Assembly: GCA_001692895.1 (NCBI GenBank)
Contig: KV748176.1
Location: 5,795,092-5,859,091 of the forward strand
Length of the DNA: 64,000 bases
From: Cenococcum geophilum 1.58
Lineage: Eukaryota > Ascomycota > Dothideomycetes > Gloniales > Gloniaceae
Direction: 5' to 3'
Notes under the pieces: model-generated
The model's database searches: none
What the model was told of the DNA's origin: nothing
Seen by the model: the letters and a program-made list of their open reading frames with translations, nothing else
Shown: one piece after another, positions 57,096 to 64,000 of the stretch
How positions within the stretch are numbered: position 1 is the stretch's first letter
Layout of the letters: every line of letters begins with the position of its first letter
Position numbers and translations under genes: made by a program

Positions 57096-58614
57096 GCACA
57101 ATTCAGCTCTAGATCCGTAACCTCATAACAGGCATGGCTAGGGCCTGTTTTGATGCTCGGAAAATCTAAACATATGCTGTGGCCGTGTGAGAGCCTGTCG
57201 GTGAAGTGCGAGGGAACATCTGCAGCAGCGAGCAGCAGAGCACATCTGCATCTGCATTTGCATGGGCGCTCAAGATTTGATTCAGGGGCGGACGTCAGAC
57301 CAAGACACGCGAGCAAGGGCCGGTGCATAAACGGCGAGGCCTAGTCGCATGTAGCAGGCAATGGAAGCCACCATCGCGCCACAAAATGCCCTTTCAGCAT
57401 CGCCATCCGCAACACGTCGACGGCTCCTCATTGTACTGACAGGCGTGACAATTTGGGGGCTCTTTGGACTATTGTTTGGGCGGAAGCCTCTTTAGCCCGT
57501 CTATTGGCCGCGCGCATCGATATGGAGATAGACAGCGCAACGGCTCCCGGGCGCCGTGGTGCCGTAGTTCGCTGCGCGCAAATTCCCACCAATGCTGTCA
57601 GTATTTCCGCTTAGCCCTCAAACCTCCAACGCATGCACGTTCATGGGGTTGGAGGAGCGTTTTGCGAGCCTCAGCCGGGCCAGCCCCCAGCCCTTGCCAG
57701 TGAGTTTGAGTTAGTGAGTTACCTACTGTAGGTGTCCTAGTGCCACAGTGCCACGGCGGATTCTTTGCGCACTGTCTTGGGGTGTCTGGGTGCCCGGCCC
57801 TTTGGCTGCTTTTTGCTTGGGGCCGCCAAATGCCCGCAATGCCGAAGCGAACCACTCGAGCCTGCCTGTCGTTCGAAAGCGCCAATCGCCCGGTTCAGCA
57901 AACCGTCAGCTTTTCGATACATCCATGGCGTCTCTCCGTTGCCCATCGGGCGCATCGACGCGCCACTGGGCAGCCTTTCCACGCGCACCAGACCCGTTTG
58001 AATAGCCGGTGGCCATGCATCGTCTGAAACGAGTATGCCTCTCTTACTTGCATTGCCTCGCCTGGCCCGAGCTCGGCTTGTCGTCTCCGCGTGAGAGGGG
58101 GAATGTAGCTCTGGCACCAGCTCTGCGCCTGGTTGCAGCTCCTCCCAGCACCCTTCTGGTCCTTTTGTGACATGGCTCGACTCAAAGCGTCCCTGTACAT
58201 GTCCTTGGCTCCAGCAATTCCCGACTCTCGTTCCTGTGAGTATAGCTATTTCCGGCTACAGTCCTTCTCGCTTTAGTCTCCGGAACCCCTTCCACACAAA
58301 CACGAGCCGGTGATGACGCTTGCGTTTTATACTTATTCTCCGCTCTCTCCCTTCTCTGCCGGGGTCGTTTAACCTCGTCTCTCTTTAACCAAATTTTTGA
58401 AAAAATCCATTCAGCTATAGCGCTTGTTAAAGCCCTCTTTCCTGTCGTAGAATTCTTCTCAGGAGTTCAGACTTCCGTATTTCTAGTGGGCTGCCGCAGC
58501 CGTAGCTGCATTATTTAATGTATACGTGCTGCTGTGTAAGGGACTAGAAAGGTCATGGAAACGGTCGGATCTCCCCTCCACCCTGCAACAGCTGCGTGAG
58601 GTCCTTCGGAGCAT
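57096..58614. other. 1.5-kb intergenic region, no gene supported
   Basis: Moderately GC-rich. Several overlapping open frames of 60-126 codons exist on both strands at 57460-58200, but none has splice signals, start context or recognisable composition. CAG/CTG-like short repeats (GCAGCAGCGAGCAGCAGAGC, CATCTGCATCTGCATTTGCA) lie at 57221-57262. From about 58210 to 58400 a C/T-rich tract resembles fungal promoter and transcription-start regions and probably serves the gene starting at 58615. A long 5' untranslated region or a non-coding RNA is possible. Confidence 0.45.
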
Positions 58615-60896
58615 ATGCACCTACCCGAGCCGCACTTCCTAGCTCCCGTAGCCATGGTTAGACCACAAGAAACTGCTCTTGTCCCGACTGTCAGCGGTCA
58701 ACTGGAGCGCTCGAGCTCGAAGGCCGAAGCCATTCGTCGCGGGGATCTGAAAATCAGTGGGCCCATTCCCCTCACCGAGGAGGAAGAACAGGATTTGGCC
58801 AAACGAAACACTGATCCTACTCCCCAACGGACCGATTCAACATCCACACGAAATCTCCTGCATAAGAAAAGTATCAATGCTGGAAGCCACAACACCGATC
58901 CGGTAGAGACCACTTCCGAACTGCAGGAGAGTCCCCCGGGATTACGGCACAAGAGATCTTCTACTGGAATCCGAGATCTCAGCGAGATGCAGAGACATTC
59001 TTCTCTGGATCTATTGGCATCGCACAACAGCCCAAGCCCGTTCGCTTCTGCCTCTGACAGCTCAGCAAAGATGACACCTAAAAAGAAGAGGAGCAGCGGT
59101 TTGAGGAACGTTTTCCGAAAAATATTCGGGAGGAGGAGTAAGGAGGAGGTAAAACGCGACTCCGCCCAGAAGCATGGATACCATCACAGCGTGAGTTGGC
59201 CGGTTTCTGGTCTGATTTATCCTCTGACAACTTACAGGATCCGGGAACACTCATTACTCCTGCACATGTAAAATCGAAAGAAAATGTGGGCACAAACAGC
59301 TCATCTGCAGCAGAGCAGCGAATATCTGGCCTGCCTGTCCATGAGCCCGAGCCCATAAATCCTGTGGGGCAACATCTCCCCTTTCCCATGAATGTCAATG
59401 CCCCGGAAGAAAGAAGTCCACCACACGACTATCCGGCGTTCAAATCACCACCAAAATTGCATCGACGACGAGCAACACTACCTAGTGTCGTACTTTCCGG
59501 AGCAGAAGTTGCAACATCAGCGATCCGGAGTGGATCAGGCACACGGGTAATGCCCTGGGATGAGCAAGGCCAAACAGAGTTAATTCAGTCCCCTGAAATC
59601 GGAGTGGCTCTATCAAGCCCTACACATAGTAAGCGGAGGTCGCGGAGCGCAGGCACTCTACGTGAATCGAGTAAAAGGCCAGATTCTCTCCCTAGGAGAC
59701 GGAGTGCAGAGATAAGATACTGGAGAACAAGCGGGATGGACCGTTCAGCGAGCGTGTACAGCACTTCCACGCCACGTCCACAAGAAGACGAAGACGGGAC
59801 GAAGGATACGAAAGAAGAGGTCAGCGAGCCCATGGTTACTAAACTGGCTGAACCAACAACCGACGATGGCCCGCTCGACATCCCGCTACCAATCCAAGCG
59901 TTCAATTTCGGAGCTCTAAAGAGCGAGTTCGAAGCCTCAGAAGACGAAATCGAGGAGGCGATCGATTCGCCACCGACGCTGGAAGAACGGATCCAGCGGG
60001 TAGAATGCGGCATGCAAGTCCTCGAACAGTCCCTCCACCGGCTCACTGGCCGCAGCCACCGCCAAACAATCATCCTGGAAAACGCGCCAAAGGGCCACCG
60101 CTCGCGACAGCACAGCAACTCCACCGCTCGAGACGAGTATTCCCGCCAGTCCAGCAAATCCAGCACCCATGATCTCGGCATCAAAGAAGAGCCCTCCGGC
60201 CCTCCTTCCCCAAGCCTCCCTCCAGCCTTCCTCACCTCGCCCAGCTCTGCCGGCTCCGCAAATATCCACATTACGCCCTTCCCACCAATAGCCACATCTG
60301 CCTCACCACAACCCCACGACACCACCCCCCAAGCCGCGCAATCCTCCACAACTCCCCTTACCAACCCCACCGAGCAGTTCGCCGCCGTTTACATCATCCT
60401 GCGGCACGAGCGCGCCGCGCGCAAGGCGCTCGATAAACAGGTCCTGGCGCTGCAGCGCGAAGTCGCGGACCTGCGCTCGCTCGCGCTCAAGCTGTCGGAA
60501 TCCGCCTACCCGACTCTCAGCCCGGACGCGGTGCTCGGCAGCTCCGAAAGTGCGCGCACGCTGCGCGCATACCGGGGTCCGGAGCGAGGGGTGGGGTTTG
60601 AGAGCGAGGAGGAGGGCAGGCTGAGGGGGAGAGTGCGCGAGCGGATCACGAGCCGGTTTAGCAGGAGTGATAGTGAGGGTGGGGATGGAGATGGCGATGG
60701 GGATGAGGGTGAAGAGGATGATGGGACGAGGGTTGGAGAGGAGGCGGACGAGAAGAAGGCGGACGAGACGGGGAGGAGTAGTAGTGCGGAGGTGGCTAGT
60801 CCGGAACTTTGGGCCACGCCGAGGGAAGAGGTTGCAGGCTATGGGTTTTTTCGCCGATCTGGGGTCGTGGGAGGGAAGGAGGGGGATATGATTTAG
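58615..60896 (+). CDS. Long low-complexity coiled-coil protein, function unknown
   Basis: Two exons, 58615-59190 and 59238-60896, with a 47-nt intron (GTGAGT...TTACAG) in phase 0; 744 residues. A second ATG at 58654 (context GCCATGG) is a better start and would remove 13 residues. Mostly Ser/Pro/Thr-rich with basic patches: KKKRSS...RKIFGRRSKEE (about 155-178), RRRSAEIRYWR (about 345-355). Two likely coiled coils lie near residues 440-462 (LEERIQRVECGMQVLEQSL) and 572-613. The latter begins EQFAAVYIILRHERAARKAL and is the most conserved-looking part. A Gly/Asp/Glu-rich segment follows near the C-terminus. No catalytic domain or membrane span. A scaffold or regulatory protein is a guess; I do not recognise the family. 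Confidence 0.85.
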
Positions 60897-61574
60897 TTAT
60901 GGGAGGAAAACGAGCAAATAGTTGAGTGCGTGGTGGTGACGGGATAATAATGTACTAGCCTGGGTTAGGGTTGGGTTGGATTGGATGGAGTGCACGTTTA
61001 GCCGTAAGATACCCCGGTGATTTTTGTATTGGTTTTTTTCTGTACGGTATCTAGCTAGCGACTGCATGGAAGGGTGGGTTGGTTTTTGTGAGTTCATTTT
61101 GTATTATGATCATCCATTTTACTGCTTTTTTTCCGTATTATTATGCTCATATCCACGCAGTTTCTGTCTCTGCATTGCAGTTGCCATTTCTGTCGGCTCT
61201 CAAGTCCGCAGATATGGTGGTTCACTAAAGTTGTTTAATCATTGGTTCACTTCACTTCACTTCATCTCAAAATGTAATTTGAACTTCAACTCTCTTTAAC
61301 TTTCTTCACTCCAATACTAGACTTGTTACCAAGCAAGCTCTATTCAAACAAGCCAGCCGAACAATTCTTTCTCGGCGATCAAGTCAATACGAATTACCAG
61401 GCAAGCTATACTCGCGGTCTCATACCTAATTCTCTCACGAGTAACTGTACACAACATCACCGATTCAGCTTCGACCAGTCAGATATTCCGAACGCCACGC
61501 TCTCCAATCACCAACGTTACCCAAACAATTACCTAACTTGCTCGAATGCACATTGTAGACACTCTTGGTTCGCT
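60897..61574. other. Intergenic region between the coiled-coil and BTB genes
   Basis: 678 bp. T-rich terminator-like stretches at 61020-61040 and 61125-61140 follow the upstream gene. A direct repeat of TTCAC (CACTTCACTTCACTTCATC, 61249-61267) and a pyrimidine-rich stretch to 61320 may mark the promoter of the BTB gene. Confidence 0.45.
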
Positions 61575-62317
61575 ATGATTCGGTTTCCGATCAGTCGAGC
61601 ACCGCAGTAAGCAAATCCTTTTGTCATCACATTACGTCTCACTAATCGGAAATCAGGTTGGGAAAAGCCATCATTACCGTCCGTGCCGGCACAGAAGACT
61701 TCGCAATTCACGAGACACTCATACGGTCTAGCTCCGAATTCTTCAACGGAGCCCTTCGCCACGAATGGAAGGAGGCAACTCAGCGTGTCGTGGACCTTCC
61801 CGGAGTATCTCCCTCACTATTTGAGGCATACTCTCGGTGGTTGTATACAGGGAAGGTGTTCAGCATTCAGTCTAGCCCGGAAAAAGAGGGGGAGACGGAA
61901 GAAGACGTAAAGAGAGTCGCAGAATGGGTTAGCTTGCTAATGAGCTACGCATTGGGCGAGAGACTTCTTGACGCGCACTACAAAGATGCTATCGTAGACG
62001 CATGCATTGAGGTAGTTGTGCTTGAAGAATCGGTTTGCTGGACCCCCGGCATCGTGTGCAGCGTGTATTCCAATACCCCTCCCCAGTCCCCACTGAGGGA
62101 CCTATTGGTTGATGTGGCGATATGGACTGCATCTGACGACGAAATGGCACAACTCTCAAATTGTGGCTACCCTGTGGAGTTTGTCGTGGGGCTTATGGCG
62201 GCTCTTTCGTCTCTCCGTCAGAAAGGGTTGAAAGGGAAGCCACCTTACAAGAGGGATCCCTGCCTGTATCACGAGCATAAAAAGACGGGAATGGCATGTC
62301 ACAGAGAGAAGTCATAG
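61575..62317 (+). CDS. BTB/POZ domain protein
   Basis: Two exons: 61575-61606 and 61657-62317, joined across a 50-nt intron (GTAAGC...AATCAG); 230 residues. The first exon codes MIRFPISRAP, then the junction codon Gln. The BTB fold is visible from residue 14 to about 115: ITVRAG..DFAIHETLIRSSSEFF, then ALRHEWKEA, VVDLPGVSP, FEAYSRWLYTGKV. In fungi this arrangement occurs in many small stand-alone BTB proteins, thought to mediate protein-protein contacts, some as Cullin-3 adaptors. No second domain follows; the C-terminal half is short and ends in a Lys/His-rich tail. Partner and role are unknown. The second exon has no in-frame ATG near its start, which supports the intron. Confidence 0.87.
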
Positions 62318-63384
62318 ACATAGGAACATCGTTGGAGCAGGGAAGTTTACATCTGTTGAGAGTGTTCAATGTCTCTTTGTTCGTCCCTCTGCCGGTTCTA
62401 GCTTTTGTTGGAATTTTGAAGATATTTCTCACCAAGATAAGTGTATTTATGGATCGCTAGGACTTCAATCGGGTTATGGGGGCGGTTTGAAGGCCACTCT
62501 ATTCAGAGGCTTATGTGCAGATACAATCTGTACGGTTTTGGGGTGCCTTACTAGGTTAGCTCATTTGGTTTTCTAGCCCTTGTTTAACACTTTACTGTTC
62601 ATATAAACAGTCGTGGGCCGTGGGCATGGTATGGAAGCTTCAGGAAAGGAGATAGCTGTCCGCCATCAATACGAATTCGTATAGCGAGTTCGTGTTCTTC
62701 AATTTGACTAATCTAAGTATAGCCGGTGCAGCCTATGGCCTGTGTCCGTGCTAGCATCACATCCTTTAGCAGGACAACATTCCCTTCTAGTATCATTCCC
62801 ACATCATATACGCCCATGGCTTTGATTATATTTAGTTAACTTCTTTCTCCGACAAGCAACAGAGTCCCACTGACCTATCAATCACTAAATGACAAGCGGA
62901 TTCCGAATCAATTATTCTCGATCTATTACCAGAGGTAAGTGCACACGGCACGGCTAGGGCAAAAGTCGCTTGAAGAAGCTTACAAGCCCATTAATGCTTA
63001 TTGAGCGCACCTGTTTACCTTCCTATGCAATCACCTTTGCTATTCCTCACCGCCATACATAAAGGCTACTACATATCTAGTATCAACTCCACATATTTCA
63101 AGTTAAAATTGTTTACAACCTTCTCTATGATCTACGGAAATTCCTACCATGCAAGACTCAATCTGCCAATAGACCTTTCTTCGCACATCTATTGTGCTAC
63201 AAAAGTATCCATTGAAATACTTCAAGCTAGTTAAAGGATGTGGACCATTTAAATAGTACAGTGTTATGATAGCGATCAAACATTCTTTTGACCGATTGTT
63301 GATTTTACCCAAAGACCGCTCCGACCTTTCCGATTTCTCCAAATTCCTCCACTTCCTCCACTTCTCCTAGTCCTCCTGGTCCTC
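62318..63384. other. Intergenic region, no gene supported
   Basis: About 1.07 kb, somewhat AT-rich. Short open frames at 63001-63342 on both strands have no support. A few TA-rich remnants (TCTAGCCC, ATATCTAG) may be decayed repeats, but no inverted or terminal repeat was found. Confidence 0.4.
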
Positions 63385-63630
63385 CTAAGCCTCTTCATTC
63401 TGTTTCACTTTATCCTCAAAAGACCCGACCGCCAACACCACCACCGTCACTGCAAACGCGAGCACCGACTTCCCCGCAGCCGTAAGCGCCATGACGTCAT
63501 ACCAATGCAGCTTCCGGCCCCTCAACTTCATGCAATCCGGCCGCCTCCCCTCCTCCTCACTCCCATTCAGCGCCCCCGACGCCGTCACCCGGTCCACCTG
63601 ACACTGCATATAGAAAGCTCCTAATGCCAT
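63385..63630 (-). CDS. Small hypothetical protein with one predicted membrane span
   Basis: 81 codons from ATG 63630 (MALGAFYM); the frame stays open upstream to 63717, so an in-frame Met there gives 110 residues. One hydrophobic helix near the C-terminus (KSVLAFAVTVVVLAVG) is followed by a short charged tail. A Cys pair and a basic segment (MKLRGRKLHWYD) precede it. Third positions look GC-biased compared with the flanks, which supports coding. It may be the last exon of a gene reaching beyond the right edge. Function unknown. Confidence 0.45.
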   Translation of the reverse strand: MALGAFYMQCQVDRVTASGALNGSEEEGRRPDCMKLRGRKLHWYDVMALTAAGKSVLAFAVTVVVLAVGSFEDKVKQNEEA

Positions 63631-64000
63631 GATAGAAGATCTTGGGAAGTTTGTCGGAGGGAGGTTTTGTTGTCCATTCTGTGGGCCCACACGCTGATAT
63701 TCATGGAGTTTCCGCATACAAGAGAACAGAACTCTTTTTTTGCGGTATTAATAATTACATGTCTTGATATGAGTTCCGATCTATCCGCTCATCGATTGCC
63801 GATTGAGTATTTTGCCAATCGAGTATACGCAGGTGAGTCAGTATATGCCGGTTGGTCAGCACACACCAGTGTCCCGGGCTCCGGGGCTGTAAGTTAATTG
63901 GTTGTACACATAGTACATGCTAGTCAGATGGCTTCATGGGGCTTCGAGGGTGGTCGTTGTTTCACGCGTTTGTCGAGCAACGCAATCAGTATCATCAATC
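63631..64000. other. Right edge of the window
   Basis: No reliable gene. The plus-strand frame 63667-63897 has no recognisable features. Contains direct repeats of a GAGT(A/C)..T(A/G)(C/T)GC(A/C)GG type at about 63817-63850 (CGAGTATACGCAGGTGAG, CAGTATATGCCGGTTGG). Confidence 0.35.

Noticed and set aside
57464-58200. Several 79-126 codon open frames on both strands
   Set aside because: They overlap each other in many frames in GC-moderate DNA, lack splice or start support, and show no recognisable domain.

Overview
This window comes from a filamentous ascomycete (Pezizomycotina). The signs are short GT-AG introns of about 50-100 nt, fungal-type genes, and a 50 kb block of transposons carrying the mark of repeat-induced point mutation (RIP): CpA changed to TpA on both strands, so that former Gln, Trp and Arg codons have become TAA, TAG or TGA. 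The class is uncertain; Dothideomycetes is only a guess.

Layout. Bases 1 to about 50,500 form one AT-rich nested transposon cluster without a living gene. From TG...CA termini, equal-length terminal repeats and target-site duplications (TSDs) I reconstruct the following stack. The ground layer is a minus-strand Helitron (pieces at 1-269, 26562-29283 and probably 48273 onward). It was hit by Ty3 element A (270-26561, 331-bp LTRs). A was hit by Ty3 element B (2426-20998, 278-bp LTRs), and B by minus-strand Ty3 element C (9032-16982, 425-bp LTRs). Further right the Helitron was hit by Ty3 element D (29284-48268, 211-bp LTRs). D holds a 3.76-kb TIR element G full of minisatellites (30163-33920). 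The 3' LTR of D was hit by Ty1/copia element E (35549-48202, 221-bp LTRs). E holds a 420-bp miniature LTR element (40258-40677) and minus-strand element F, of the same family as D (41021-47210). A foldback/TIR element (49604-50505) containing a hAT-type MITE (50020-50421) closes the block.

The most notable points are: an extra degraded ORF in element B that reads as a 2-oxoglutarate/Fe(II) oxygenase of phytanoyl-CoA-dioxygenase type, placed between two polypurine tracts; a heptamer TACGGAC scattered through copia element E in all reading frames; the miniature LTR element, almost untouched by RIP; and TIR element G, made mainly of minisatellites and sitting exactly at an internal deletion of D.

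From about 50.7 kb the composition changes sharply to ordinary gene-bearing DNA: a multi-pass membrane protein of unknown function (minus), an endonuclease III homologue (minus), a divergently transcribed SMUBP2/Hcs1-type DNA helicase (plus), a long low-complexity coiled-coil protein (plus), a BTB/POZ protein (plus) and a small possible membrane ORF (minus). The two DNA-repair-type genes share a 440-bp intergenic region.
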